NCBI RefSeq assembly: GCF_014252335.1
Contig: NZ_CP059218.1
Span: 112,165-176,164 of the forward strand
Direction: 5' to 3'
Length of the DNA stretch: 64,000 bases
Source: Blattabacterium cuenoti
GTDB lineage: Bacteria; Bacteroidota; Bacteroidia; Flavobacteriales; Blattabacteriaceae
Part shown: positions 8,844-18,529 of the stretch, piece after piece
How positions within the stretch are numbered: the first letter of the stretch is position 1
Layout: each line of letters starts with the position of its first letter
The notes under the pieces: model-generated
Seen by the model: the letters and a program-made list of their open reading frames with translations, nothing else
What the model was told of the DNA's origin: nothing
Databases searched by the model: none
Position numbers and translations under genes: made by a program

Positions 8844-9837
8844 AATAGTTTGTTTTCATAAATGCCTCTAATTTATTAACCATGTTTATAGGGCCACAAA
8901 TAAATGGAGTTCTTTGATGTAACGAACTAGGTTTGATATTCAAAATTCTTGTAGTCCCATCAGAAGCTTTTCCTCCCGCTTGTTCTGTTAAAAATGCTAT
9001 TGGATTACATTCATAAAGTAATCTTAATTTTCCATGTGGACAATCATAATGATTAGGATATATATATATTCCTCCTTGTATCATATTTCTATGAAAATCA
9101 CCTACCAAAGACCCAATATATCTTGCAGTATATGGCCTATTTTCGTTAGTTTCTTGACAATACTTAATAAAATGTTTGATTCCTATAGGAAATTTATCAT
9201 AATTTCCTTCATTAATAGAATATATTTTTTCTTTTTTTGGAAAAGAAATATTTGGGTGAGATAAATAAAAAGTTCCAATAGTAGGATCTAAAGTAAATCC
9301 ATATACACCATTGCCAATTGTATAAACTAATATTGTAGATGATCCATATATAATATATCCTGCAAGAATTTGTCTATATCCTTCTTGCAAAAAATCTTCT
9401 AACGTAATATTAACAGATGATTTTCTTATATATACAGAAAAAATTGTTCCAATAGGAACATTAACATCTATATTAGATGAACCATCTAGTGGATCAAGTA
9501 AAACGATATATTCATTTTTAGAACAATTATCATTTTTTTCTTTGATAATAATAAAATCTTTTTCTTCTTCAGATGCTATTCCACAAACTACATTTCTACT
9601 TTTTAAAGATTCAATAAATACTTTATGTGCATAATTATCCAATTTTTGTTGTTTTTCGCCTTGTATATTTATAATTCCAGTACTCCCTATAATGGTTTTT
9701 GTTAATCCAGCTTTATTCACTTCTTTATTAATAGCTTTTGCTGCTAATTTAATAGAACTAAATAATCTTAATAAGGATTCTGTAGAATACAAGAAACGAT
9801 CTTTATTATCTATAATAAATTCTCCTAATGTATACAT
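8836..9837 (-). CDS. fbp: Fructose-1,6-bisphosphatase, class I
   Basis: Fbp removes the 1-phosphate from fructose-1,6-bisphosphate, the committed step of gluconeogenesis. At 333 residues it is full length. The metal-site motif [20 protein letters not shown] is clear, as are SEEEKDF and the C-terminal block [20 protein letters not shown]. It lies upstream of rnpA on the same strand and is divergent from plsC. Together with fbaA (46319-47389) and the glycerol genes near 60810-64000 it offers a route from glycerol to hexose phosphate. Confidence 0.97.
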   Translation of the reverse strand: MYTLGEFIIDNKDRFLYSTESLLRLFSSIKLAAKAINKEVNKAGLTKTIIGSTGIINIQGEKQQKLDNYAHKVFIESLKSRNVVCGIASEEEKDFIIIKEKNDNCSKNEYIVLLDPLDGSSNIDVNVPIGTIFSVYIRKSSVNITLEDFLQEGYRQILAGYIIYGSSTILVYTIGNGVYGFTLDPTIGTFYLSHPNISFPKKEKIYSINEGNYDKFPIGIKHFIKYCQETNENRPYTARYIGSLVGDFHRNMIQGGIYIYPNHYDCPHGKLRLLYECNPIAFLTEQAGGKASDGTTRILNIKPSSLHQRTPFICGPINMVNKLEAFMKTNYYE

Positions 9838-9904
9838 GATGAAAAAAAATATTTAACTATACTGTTTTTTTTTCAACAAAAAAAGTTATAAATTTTTATT
9901 TGAA

Positions 9905-10696
9905 ATGAAAAAATTTTTTTTTATTATTAGTAATTTTATTAAATTATTGATTTATAATTTATTAATTATTTTATGGCATATTTGGTTTCTATTAATTAAT
10001 ATTATATTAGTTCCGTTTTGGGCAGGTGCTTCAATTCCTTTTTTATTTCATGATAAAAATTATCCAATAGTTTATTGGTTTCATCAAATGTGGGCAAGAT
10101 CTAATCTTTTTTTGATGGGATTTTGGTATGTATTAGAAACTGATAAAGAAATATTAGATAAAAAAAAACAATATGTTATAATTAGTAATCATACTTCTAT
10201 TATGGATATTATGTTAATTTATTCTTTAATGAGACATCATCCTTTAGTATTTGTGGGAAAAGCTGAATTAGCTAAATTACCATTTTTTGGATTTGTTTAT
10301 AAAAATAGTAATATTCTATTAGATAGAAATAGCTTATCAAGTTGTAAAAAAGTTTTTAAAAAAATACAATCTCAAATAGATTATGGCAAAAGTATTTGTC
10401 TTTTTCCAGAAGGAAGGGTTCCAAATCCATCTATTTTATTGGGAAATTTTAAAAGTGGAGCCTTTGCTATTGCTATAATAAAAAAAATTCCTATAGTGAT
10501 ATTTACAATAGCTGATATAAAAACAAAGTTTCCTAAATTTGCATTATTAAAAGGTAAACCAGGCAAAATAAGAATTAAGCAACATCATTCTATTTCTACT
10601 AAGAATTTTTCTTTAAAAGAAAAAAATATTTTAAAACAAAAATGTTTTAATTTAATCAAATTTCAATTAGAACAATTTTATAGTGACAAATATTGA
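9905..10696 (+). CDS. plsC: 1-acyl-sn-glycerol-3-phosphate acyltransferase
   Basis: PlsC adds the second fatty acid to lysophosphatidic acid to make phosphatidic acid at the inner membrane. The 263-residue protein has two N-terminal hydrophobic segments (about 10-45). The acyltransferase motif NHTSIMD is at residues 95-101, with catalytic H96 and D101. The substrate-binding motif FPEGR is at 167-171. Its last 14 bp overlap the GTG start of rnhA, so the two are probably co-translated. It is divergent from fbp with 67 bp between. Confidence 0.92.
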   Translation: MKKFFFIISNFIKLLIYNLLIILWHIWFLLINIILVPFWAGASIPFLFHDKNYPIVYWFHQMWARSNLFLMGFWYVLETDKEILDKKKQYVIISNHTSIMDIMLIYSLMRHHPLVFVGKAELAKLPFFGFVYKNSNILLDRNSLSSCKKVFKKIQSQIDYGKSICLFPEGRVPNPSILLGNFKSGAFAIAIIKKIPIVIFTIADIKTKFPKFALLKGKPGKIRIKQHHSISTKNFSLKEKNILKQKCFNLIKFQLEQFYSDKY

Positions 10697-11159
10697 TACA
10701 ATAAAAAATATTGCTAAAGGAAAAAAAATACATATATATACAGATGGTTCTTCTAAAGGTAATCCAGGACCTGGTGGATATGGTATATTTATAGAAGAAT
10801 TTTTAGAAAATAAAAATTATAAAAGACAAATTATATCTGAAGGATATCGTTATACTACTAATAATAGAATGGAATTATTGTCTGTGATAGTTGGATTAGA
10901 AAAAATTCCTCAAAATAGACAAAATATTACTGTTTTTACAGATTCTAAATACATTATAAATCCAATTAATAAAAATTGGATTTATACATGGGAACAAAAT
11001 AATTTTAAAAATAAAAAAAATATTGATTTATGGATTCGTTTTTTAAAAGTGTTTAAAAAACATTTTATTTTTTTTCAATGGATGAAGTCACATGGATATC
11101 ATTATATTAATGATTATTGTGATCGTCTAGCTGAAATGGCAGTTAAAAAAAAAAATTAA
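10683..11159 (+). CDS. rnhA: Ribonuclease HI
   Basis: RNase HI cuts RNA in RNA:DNA hybrids, for example Okazaki primers. The acidic active-site set is visible: D21 in IYTDGSSKGNPGPGG, E64 in NNRMELLSV, D87 in FTDSKYI and D147 in NDYCDRLAEM, with the flexible histidine in KSHGYH. The length of 158 residues is normal. The start used is GTG at 10683, inside the end of plsC; no ATG precedes the conserved core in this frame, so GTG is the best candidate. The gene converges on the SpoU methyltransferase. Confidence 0.94.
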   Translation: MTNIDTIKNIAKGKKIHIYTDGSSKGNPGPGGYGIFIEEFLENKNYKRQIISEGYRYTTNNRMELLSVIVGLEKIPQNRQNITVFTDSKYIINPINKNWIYTWEQNNFKNKKNIDLWIRFLKVFKKHFIFFQWMKSHGYHYINDYCDRLAEMAVKKKN

Positions 11160-11228
11160 AAATAGATTACATTTATGAAAAACACAAACAAATAAGTTAA
11201 TTGTTCCATTAATTATATTAAATACTAT

Positions 11229-12005
11229 TTATAATATTTTTCTTCTTATTATTTCATATATAATAATAGAAAAAACATTACTAACATTGAGAGAATCTAT
11301 AAATCCAAACATAGGAATTTTCATTATTTTATTCGATTTTTGTAACCAAAACTGAGATAATCCTTTAGTTTCTGATCCTAATACAATAGCTAAAGAAGAA
11401 GAAAAATAAGTTTCATATAAATGTGTTGTTGTATATTTATTAACGTTTGTGCTAGTGGCAATTATTTCAATATTATGTTCTTTTAACCAATTTAAAATGG
11501 ATTGTTTATCTTCTATCATAATGTGTTTAGTAAACACGCTACCTAAACTACATCTAATTACATTTGGATTAAATATGGAAGTTTGTAAATCACAACATAT
11601 AATAAAATGAACTCCAGCAGAATCTGCAGTTCTAAATATTGATCCTAAATTTCCGGGTTTTTCAATTCCATCTAATATTACACTTAAAGAATTTTTAGGA
11701 GGAGTAATATTTCTTAATTTTTTTAAAATTAATTTTTTAAAAAGGCCAATAATTCCTCCTGAATTTTTTCTATATGCTATTTTTTGAAAAATTTTTAAAC
11801 TAATAAAAATAATAATTGAATGAAATGACTGTATAATCTTATAATGATCAAATATATCTTTACAAATAAATATTTTATTGGGTATATAATTTCCTTTGAT
11901 AGCCATTGTAAATTCCATAATTCCTTCAACAAAAAAAAAGTTTTTGTTTTGTTTATAAATTTTTATTAATTTTTTTATTTTTATATTTCTTACTATTTTG
12001 TTCAT
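11229..12005 (-). CDS. SpoU/TrmH family RNA 2'-O-methyltransferase
   Basis: A SPOUT-class enzyme that methylates a ribose 2'-hydroxyl in rRNA or tRNA with S-adenosylmethionine. The three family motifs are present: KPGNLGSIFRTADSAG (motif 1), AIVLGSETKGLS (motif 2) and IPMFGFIDSLNVSNVFSIII (motif 3). The N-terminal half is a substrate-binding region as in RlmB/TsnR relatives; the RNA target cannot be told. I start it at the ATG at 12005-12003 (258 residues, MNKIVRNIKIKKL). The frame is open 20 codons further to 12065, which would overlap the dCMP deaminase gene. The chosen start lies only 14 bp from the deaminase start. Confidence 0.88.
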   Translation of the reverse strand: MNKIVRNIKIKKLIKIYKQNKNFFFVEGIMEFTMAIKGNYIPNKIFICKDIFDHYKIIQSFHSIIIFISLKIFQKIAYRKNSGGIIGLFKKLILKKLRNITPPKNSLSVILDGIEKPGNLGSIFRTADSAGVHFIICCDLQTSIFNPNVIRCSLGSVFTKHIMIEDKQSILNWLKEHNIEIIATSTNVNKYTTTHLYETYFSSSLAIVLGSETKGLSQFWLQKSNKIMKIPMFGFIDSLNVSNVFSIIIYEIIRRKIL

Positions 12006-12019
12006 ATATTGTTCATATA

Positions 12020-12441
12020 ATGAAAATAAATAAAAAATACGATGAAATTTTCTTACAAATTGCAATAAATTTGTCTAAATTATCTATTTGTAAAAAAAAA
12101 AAGTAGGAGCTATTATTGTTAATAAAAATCAAATTATATCAAATGGTTATAATAATACTCCAAAAGAATTTGATACATTATGTGAGGATAAACATGGAAA
12201 CACAAAATGGTATGTATTACATGCAGAAGCTAATGCAATTTTAAAATTATCTTCTTCATCATTATCATGTACAAATTCTTCTTTATATATTACACACTTT
12301 CCATGTAAAGAATGTAGTAAATTAATTTATCAATCTAAAATTCAAAGAATAGTCTATTTATATGACAATGAAAATGATAATATAGAAGAACAATTAATTT
12401 TTTTTAAAAAAGCAAAAATTTTGATTAACAAATTTATTTAA
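12020..12441 (+). CDS. dCMP deaminase family protein, frameshifted at a run of eleven A
   Basis: This family deaminates dCMP to dUMP, the substrate of ThyA. From the ATG at 12020 the frame reads MKINKKYDEIFLQIAINLSK, then LSICKKKK, and stops at TAG just after an eleven-A run (12092-12102). Beginning at 12103 a second frame gives VGAIIVNKNQIISNGYNNTP and continues to the TAA at 12439-12441. It contains the zinc site HAEANAIL and PCKECSKL and the family motif CEDKHGNTKWYVLHAE. Adding one A makes CKKKKVGAIIV, matching the spacing CKRKQVGA of relatives, and gives about 140 residues. Both pieces look well conserved, so the gene is probably recent in its damage or rescued by polymerase slippage. 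It ends 23 bp before a tRNA-Leu. Confidence 0.88.
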
Positions 12442-12464
12442 AATACATCATATTTCATATACAG

Positions 12465-12550
12465 ACCCAGATGGCGGAATAGGTATACGCGCTGAACTCA
12501 AAATTCAGTGATTTAATGATATCATGCGGGTTCAAATCCCGCTCTGGGTA
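12465..12550 (+). tRNA. tRNA-Leu (anticodon CAA)
   Basis: An 86-nt class II tRNA can be folded by eye. The acceptor stem pairs ACCCAGA (12465-12471) with TCTGGGT (12543-12549), followed by discriminator A at 12550. The D stem is GCG/CGC. The anticodon stem CTGAA/TTCAG encloses the loop CTCAAAA, giving anticodon CAA, which reads UUG. A long variable arm follows, then the T arm GCGGG-TTCAAAT-CCCGC. The CCA end is not encoded (CTA follows), so it must be added by the CCA-adding enzyme at 54483-55931. Confidence 0.96.
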
Positions 12551-12569
12551 CTACTAACGATATTAAAAA

Positions 12570-14279
12570 TTAAAATAAAAAATATTTTTGAGAAAGAGGT
12601 AAAATAGAGGATGGTTGAGATGTAATTTTTTTGCCATTTATATACACTCTATAATTTATTGGATCTATTTCTATATTTGGAGTTTCTCCATTTAATATCA
12701 TATCGTGTTTAGATAAATTACTACAGTTTTGAATAATTTTTAATGTTTTTTTAATATTATTTTTTTCTATAAATCCATGATTTATAGCTGAGAGTGAAAT
12801 AAAAACGCTACTTAATTTAGGATTAAAAAAACCAAACATTTTTCTATACATAAATGGTTGAGGAGTTGGAATAGTCGCATTTGGATCCCCAATACTAGCA
12901 TATACAATCATTCCACTTTTAATTACTAATTCAGGTTTAACTCCAAAAAAAGCTGGTTTCCAAACTACTAAATCAGCCATTTTTCCAATTTTAATTGATC
13001 CTACATAATTTGATATTCCATGAGTGATTGCAGGATTAATAGTATATTTAGAAATATATCTTTTAACTCTTATATTATCATTTTCATTTTTATCATCATC
13101 CCCTAAACCACCTCTTTCTTTTTTCATTTTATCTGCCGTTTGCCAAGTTCTTTTTACAATTTCTCCTATTCTTCCCATTGCTTGAGAATCTGAACTAATC
13201 ATACTGATAGCTCCTAAATCATGTAAGACACCTTCTGCACTAATTGTTTCAGATCTAATTCTAGATTGTGCAAAAGACACATCCTCTGGTAGATTAGAAT
13301 CTAAATGATGACATATCATAAGCATATCCAAATGTTCATCCAGTGTATTACAAGTATAAGGAAGAGTCGGACTTGTAGATGAAGGTAAAATATTCGAATG
13401 AGATATTACTTTTAATAAATCTGGAGCATGTCCACCACCTGCACCTTCTGTATGATAAGTATGAATAGTTCTATTATTGAATATTTTTAAAGTATCTTCA
13501 ACATAACCAGATTCGTTTAATGAATCTGTATGAATATTCACTTGAATATCTAGTTTATCTGATATTTTTAAACATTGATCAATTACAGATGGAGTGCAGC
13601 CCCAATCTTCATGAATTTTCAATCCACCAGCACCATATAATACTTGTTCTTCTAAAGCAATAGGATTAGAACTATTTCCACATGCTAAAAACATAAAATT
13701 AATAGGAATATGATCAGTACTATGAAACATATTTTGAATATTCCAAATTCCAGATGTGCAATTAGTTGCAATACTACCAGTTGCTGGACCTGTACCACCA
13801 CCAATTATAGTTGTTGTTCCATTTTCTAATGCAACTTCAAATAATTGAGGACAAATATAATGAACATGACAATCTATACTTCCAGATGTAACAATACAAT
13901 TTTCTGCTGATATAACTTCAGTACCTGATCCAATGTGCATATTATTATGAACTCCATCCATAATATCTGGATTACCAGATTTTCCAATTCCAACAATTAA
14001 TCCATTTCGTATCCCAATATCAGACTTTATAATACCCCAATGATCAATAATAATCGCATTTGTTAATACTAAATCTAAAATGCCATTATCTTTCATTCCT
14101 AATGCATTTTGTCCCATTCCGTTTCTAATTACTTTTCCACCTCCAAAAACACATTCATCACCATATACCGTATAATCTTTTTCAATTTCAATCCATAATG
14201 AAGTATCACCTAATCTAATTTTATCCCCTTTAGTAGGCCCGTACATTTTAGAATAAGATTCTCTATTCATTTTTGTCAT
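12570..14279 (-). CDS. ureC: Urease alpha (catalytic) subunit
   Basis: UreC carries the dinuclear nickel centre that splits urea into ammonia and carbamate. The 569-residue protein has all catalytic residues in place: H138 and H140 (CHVHYI), carbamylated K221 (GLKIHEDWG), H223, H250, H276 ([10 protein letters not shown]), the flap C323-H324 (ICHHLD), R340 and D364 (SSDSQAMGR). They lie at a constant +4 offset from Klebsiella numbering. It follows ureAB by 24 bp. In Blattabacterium urease is known to recycle host nitrogen; the nickel-loading genes ureD, ureE, ureF and ureG are not in this window. Confidence 0.98.
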   Translation of the reverse strand: MTKMNRESYSKMYGPTKGDKIRLGDTSLWIEIEKDYTVYGDECVFGGGKVIRNGMGQNALGMKDNGILDLVLTNAIIIDHWGIIKSDIGIRNGLIVGIGKSGNPDIMDGVHNNMHIGSGTEVISAENCIVTSGSIDCHVHYICPQLFEVALENGTTTIIGGGTGPATGSIATNCTSGIWNIQNMFHSTDHIPINFMFLACGNSSNPIALEEQVLYGAGGLKIHEDWGCTPSVIDQCLKISDKLDIQVNIHTDSLNESGYVEDTLKIFNNRTIHTYHTEGAGGGHAPDLLKVISHSNILPSSTSPTLPYTCNTLDEHLDMLMICHHLDSNLPEDVSFAQSRIRSETISAEGVLHDLGAISMISSDSQAMGRIGEIVKRTWQTADKMKKERGGLGDDDKNENDNIRVKRYISKYTINPAITHGISNYVGSIKIGKMADLVVWKPAFFGVKPELVIKSGMIVYASIGDPNATIPTPQPFMYRKMFGFFNPKLSSVFISLSAINHGFIEKNNIKKTLKIIQNCSNLSKHDMILNGETPNIEIDPINYRVYINGKKITSQPSSILPLSQKYFLF

Positions 14280-14303
14280 ATTGTGTTGTTTGTATATAAT
14301 TTG

Positions 14304-14927
14304 TTATTTTAAAAATCCAATAATTTTCTTATTACCTCCCATTTGAACTAATGAAATTTTTTTCATTTCTCCTGGTTCAAAACGAATAGATCTTCCAGCA
14401 GCAATATCTAATCTATAACCTTTAGTTCCTTGTCTATCAAAAGATAACATTGAATTAGTATCGTAAAAATGAAAATGTGATCCTATTTGAATAGGTCTAT
14501 TTCCTTTATTTGATACAATTCTTGTTATTCTATGTCTATTAGGAAGTAATGTAATGTCATCTTTAAGTAAATTATACTCTCCTGGTATTGGTATAATTTT
14601 AGTATTTATTTTTTTTAAATTTCTTTTTTTGATTGGATGATGAATTGTTACCAATTTAGTTCCATCTGGAAAAGTTGCTTCTACTTTAATATCTTTAATA
14701 AGTTCATAAATTCCATCCATTACTTGATCATCATACAGAATATTTTTTGCTTCATATATTATGTCTTTTATCATTTTTCCGTCACGTGCACCTTCCATTA
14801 CATAATATGTAATTAGTGCTATAGATTCTGGATAATTTAATTTTAAGCCCCTTTTTAAACGATTTATTGCTAATATACCAGCCATATGAAGAAGAAGTTT
14901 TTCTTTCTCATCAAAAGTTAAATGCAT
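14304..14927 (-). CDS. ureAB: Urease gamma and beta subunits fused in one chain
   Basis: A 207-residue protein combining the two small urease chains. Residues about 1-100 are gamma ([45 protein letters not shown]). After a short Lys-rich linker, residues about 112-207 are beta ([45 protein letters not shown]). Separate genes are the rule, but gamma/beta fusions are known in Helicobacter and are described in Blattabacterium. It is the first gene of the ureAB-ureC pair and is divergent from thrA across a 197-bp AT-rich spacer. Confidence 0.97.
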   Translation of the reverse strand: MHLTFDEKEKLLLHMAGILAINRLKRGLKLNYPESIALITYYVMEGARDGKMIKDIIYEAKNILYDDQVMDGIYELIKDIKVEATFPDGTKLVTIHHPIKKRNLKKINTKIIPIPGEYNLLKDDITLLPNRHRITRIVSNKGNRPIQIGSHFHFYDTNSMLSFDRQGTKGYRLDIAAGRSIRFEPGEMKKISLVQMGGNKKIIGFLK

Positions 14928-15124
14928 AAATCATATAATTTTATTTGTTATCAATCAAAAATCAAAAATAAAGAATTTTATTTCATTGTTTAATTTAATT
15001 TAATTTATAAAAACTAGATTTTAAATATTTTACTTTTTTTACATAAAAAATTAAATTTTTTTTAATTATACTTATTTTTGTTTCTATTTTTATCAGATAA
15101 AAAATTGGAAAATTTTTATAAAAA

Positions 15125-17575
15125 ATGCAAGTTTTAAAATTTGGAGGTAGTTCTGTTGCTCATGCAGATTCAATTAAACGTATTTGTTATTTATTAGAAC
15201 AAAAAACTGAAGGAAAATATGCAATTGTAGTTTCTGCTTTGGAAAACATTACTGATCAGTTAATACAATGTGGAAAATTTGCTGCTAAAAGACAAAATAT
15301 ATATAAAAATATTATAGAAAAAATAGAAATTCGTCATTTAAATATGATTAGAGAATTATTTCCAATTTCTTATCAAAGTCATGTAATTAGTTGGATAAAA
15401 AAAAAAATTAATAATTTAGAATGTTTATGTGATGGAATTTTTCAAGTAGAAGAATTATCAAAAAGATCTTTAGATAAAATCATGAGTTTTGGAGAACTAA
15501 GTTCTTCTTTTTTAATTGCAGAAAAACTCAAACAAGTTGGATTATATGCCATTTGTAAAGATAGTCGAGATTTAATTATTACTGACGCTAAATTTGGATG
15601 TGCACAAGTTGATTTTTTAACAAGCAATCATCATATTGTTAAATTTTTTAATGAAGAAAAAACTGCTAAATATATTGTATTACCAGGTTTTATAGGCTCC
15701 ACAATCAAACATGAAACTACTACTCTTGGAAGAGGTGGATCTGACTATACAGCTTCTATTGTAGCAGCTGCTATATCTGCAAGTTTTTTAGAAATATGGA
15801 CTGATGTTAATGGTATGATGACCGCAAATCCAAAAATAGTGAATCAAGCATTTACTATTAAAGAAATTTCTTATGAAGAAGCTATGGAATTATCTCATTT
15901 TGGAGCAAAAGTTATTTATCCTCCTACTATACAACCAGCAATGAAAAAAAATATTCCTATCAAAATAAAGAATACTTTTTCTCCAATAGATAAAGGAACT
16001 TTAATTTATGTGAATAAAAATATTAATATCAATCAACCAGTTATTGGTATATCCGGTATTCAATCTGTATCTTTATTGACGTTAGAAGGAAGTGGCATGA
16101 TAGGAATTCCAGGTTATTCAAAACGTTTATTTGAAGCTTTATCAAGAGAACAAATTAATGTTATTTTTATTACACAAAGTTCTTCAGAACATTCAATTAC
16201 AACTGGTATACATGATTTAGATGTAATCAAAGCTAAATCTGTTATAGATAGTGAATTTGCCAAAGAAATACACAAAAAATGTATTGATCCTTTAAGGATA
16301 GAAAAAGATTTATGTATCATTGCAGTAGTGGGGGATAATATGAAAAATCTTCATGGAACTAGTGGAAAAATGTTTTCATCTTTAGGAAGAAATAGTATCA
16401 ATGTCAGAGCGATTGCTCAAGGTTCTACAGAAAAAAATATTTCAGTAGTTATTAAAAAAACTGATTTTAAAAAAGCTTTAAATACTTTGCATGAAGCATT
16501 CTTTGAAAGACCACCTAAACAAATCAATCTTTTTATTTGTGGAGTAGGAAAAGTTGGTAGTAAATTATTAGAACAACTTTATAAACAAACAAATTATCTT
16601 ATTAAAAAATTAAAATTACAAGTTAGAATTATTGGATTAGCAAATAGTCAAAAAATGTTGTTTAATGAAGAAGGTATTAATTTATCACAATGGAAAAATC
16701 ATTTTGAAAATAATGGAGATACTATGAATATATGTTCTTTTATAAAAAAAGTTTGGCAATTTAATTTTAGAAATAGTTTATTCGTAGATAATACAGCAAG
16801 TGAAGATATGGCAATGACTTATGAAAAATTTTTGCAAAATGGAATTGGAGTTATTACTTGTAATAAAATCGCTTGTTCTTCTAATTATGAATATTATAAA
16901 AAATTAAAAAATCTTGCTAGACATTTTCAAGCTCCATTTTTATTTGAAACAAATGTTGGAGCAAGTTTACCAGTAATAAGTACTTTAAACGATCTTATAA
17001 ATAGTGGAGATAAAATTAATAAAATTGAATCTGTATTATCTGGAAGCTTAAATTTTATTTTTAATCATTTTGTAGAAAATAAAACTTTTTTAGAAGTAGT
17101 TAAAGAAGCACAATTTAAAGGATACACAGAACCAGATCCAAGAATAGATTTAAATGGATTAGATGTAATGAGAAAAATTCTTATTTTAGCAAGAGAATGT
17201 GGTAGTCCTTTAGAATTAAGTGATATTATAAACAACTCTTTTTTACCTAAAAGTTGTTTAAATGCAAAATCTATTAATATTCTTTATCAAGAATTACATA
17301 AGTATAGAGATTATTTTATAAAAATAAGAATCAAAGCCGAAAAAAAAGAACAAAAATTACGTTTTATTGCACGTTATGAACAAGGAATAGCAACTGTTGG
17401 ATTAGAATATGTTCCAATAAATCATCCATTTTATCAATTAGATGGAAAAGATAATATGGTATTATATTATACATCTCGTTATGCTAAACAACCATTAATT
17501 ATTAAAGGTGCAGGTGCAGGTGCTGACGTAACAGCTTCTGGTATTTTTTCGGATATTATCAAAGCTACTAAATAA
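15125..17575 (+). CDS. thrA: Bifunctional aspartate kinase / homoserine dehydrogenase
   Basis: ThrA makes aspartyl phosphate and, with its other domain, reduces aspartate semialdehyde to homoserine. At 816 residues it is the usual fused form. The kinase domain covers about 1-290, with KFGGSSVAHADS at 5-16 and GRGGSDYTAS further in. A tandem ACT regulatory region spans about 310-460. The dehydrogenase has the Rossmann motif GVGKVG at 473-478 and ends near 816. Feedback inhibition by threonine is typical of the family. It opens the thrA-thrB-thrC operon, three bases before thrB. No leader peptide rich in Thr/Ile codons is visible upstream. Confidence 0.97.
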   Translation: MQVLKFGGSSVAHADSIKRICYLLEQKTEGKYAIVVSALENITDQLIQCGKFAAKRQNIYKNIIEKIEIRHLNMIRELFPISYQSHVISWIKKKINNLECLCDGIFQVEELSKRSLDKIMSFGELSSSFLIAEKLKQVGLYAICKDSRDLIITDAKFGCAQVDFLTSNHHIVKFFNEEKTAKYIVLPGFIGSTIKHETTTLGRGGSDYTASIVAAAISASFLEIWTDVNGMMTANPKIVNQAFTIKEISYEEAMELSHFGAKVIYPPTIQPAMKKNIPIKIKNTFSPIDKGTLIYVNKNININQPVIGISGIQSVSLLTLEGSGMIGIPGYSKRLFEALSREQINVIFITQSSSEHSITTGIHDLDVIKAKSVIDSEFAKEIHKKCIDPLRIEKDLCIIAVVGDNMKNLHGTSGKMFSSLGRNSINVRAIAQGSTEKNISVVIKKTDFKKALNTLHEAFFERPPKQINLFICGVGKVGSKLLEQLYKQTNYLIKKLKLQVRIIGLANSQKMLFNEEGINLSQWKNHFENNGDTMNICSFIKKVWQFNFRNSLFVDNTASEDMAMTYEKFLQNGIGVITCNKIACSSNYEYYKKLKNLARHFQAPFLFETNVGASLPVISTLNDLINSGDKINKIESVLSGSLNFIFNHFVENKTFLEVVKEAQFKGYTEPDPRIDLNGLDVMRKILILARECGSPLELSDIINNSFLPKSCLNAKSINILYQELHKYRDYFIKIRIKAEKKEQKLRFIARYEQGIATVGLEYVPINHPFYQLDGKDNMVLYYTSRYAKQPLIIKGAGAGADVTASGIFSDIIKATK

Positions 17576-17578
17576 AAT

Positions 17579-18520
17579 ATGAACGGAATAAAAATATTAT
17601 CACCTGCAACTGTAGCTAATTTTGTTTGTGGATTTGATATATTAGGATTCTCACTTCAATTTCCATTTGATGAAATTTTTTTGTATAAATCTAATGATCC
17701 AGGAATTAGAATGAATAGAATATATGGATCAAAATTACCAGAAAATCCAAATAAAAATGTTGCATTTGTTGCTTTACAAGCATTATTAAATAAATACAAT
17801 AATAATAAAAATAAAATAATAGGATTTGAATTGGAATTAATTAAAAATATTCATCCTGGAAGTGGAATTGGTTCTAGTGCAGCTAGTGCAGCAGGAGTAG
17901 TGTTTGGGGCTAATATTTTATTAGGAAATCCTTTTAATACAATGCAACTGATTCGTTTTGCAATGGAAGGTGAACGCGTATCTAGTGGGACAGCACATGC
18001 TGATAATGTATCACCAGCTCTTTTAGGAGGCATTACATTAGTAAGAAGTTACCAACCATTAGACATTACTAAATTACATTGTCCAAGAGAATTATGGGTT
18101 AGCATTATACATCCTAAAATTGAAATTAAAACTTCAGATGCAAGAAATATTTTAAAACAAAAAATATTAATGACAGATGCTATACGTCAATTGGGAAATA
18201 TTGGCGCATTGGTTGCTGGTTTATATCAAGAAAATTACGAATTAATTAGTAGATCTTTAGAAGATGTTATTGTAGAACCTATACGAGCAATATTAATTCC
18301 AGCATTTTACGAACTAAAAATTAAATGTAAAAAAATAGGTGCATTAGGTGGAGGAATATCAGGATCAGGACCATCAGTATTCATGCTAAGTAAAGGAAAT
18401 TATACCGCAAAAAAAGTTACTGAAATGATGAATCGAGTATATGATCCTTTAAGAATAGATTATAAAACGTATACTTCTCCTATTAATAAAAAAGGAGTTC
18501 AATGTATAAAAATGATTTGA
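17579..18520 (+). CDS. thrB: Homoserine kinase
   Basis: ThrB phosphorylates homoserine for threonine synthase. The 313-residue GHMP-family protein starts MNGIKILSPATVANFVCGFD and has the ATP loop HPGSGIGSSAASAAGVV and the C-terminal glycine-rich motif GALGGGISGSGPSVFML. It begins three bases after thrA and ends nine bases before thrC, so translation is probably coupled through the operon. Confidence 0.97.
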   Translation: MNGIKILSPATVANFVCGFDILGFSLQFPFDEIFLYKSNDPGIRMNRIYGSKLPENPNKNVAFVALQALLNKYNNNKNKIIGFELELIKNIHPGSGIGSSAASAAGVVFGANILLGNPFNTMQLIRFAMEGERVSSGTAHADNVSPALLGGITLVRSYQPLDITKLHCPRELWVSIIHPKIEIKTSDARNILKQKILMTDAIRQLGNIGALVAGLYQENYELISRSLEDVIVEPIRAILIPAFYELKIKCKKIGALGGGISGSGPSVFMLSKGNYTAKKVTEMMNRVYDPLRIDYKTYTSPINKKGVQCIKMI

Positions 18521-18529
18521 TGTAATAAT

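Noticed and set aside
15073-15080. TATTTTTG, a match to the Bacteroidetes -7 promoter element TAnnTTTG, 45 bp before thrA
   Set aside because: Such matches occur very often by chance in this AT-rich DNA, and no TTG-type -33 element stands at the right distance.
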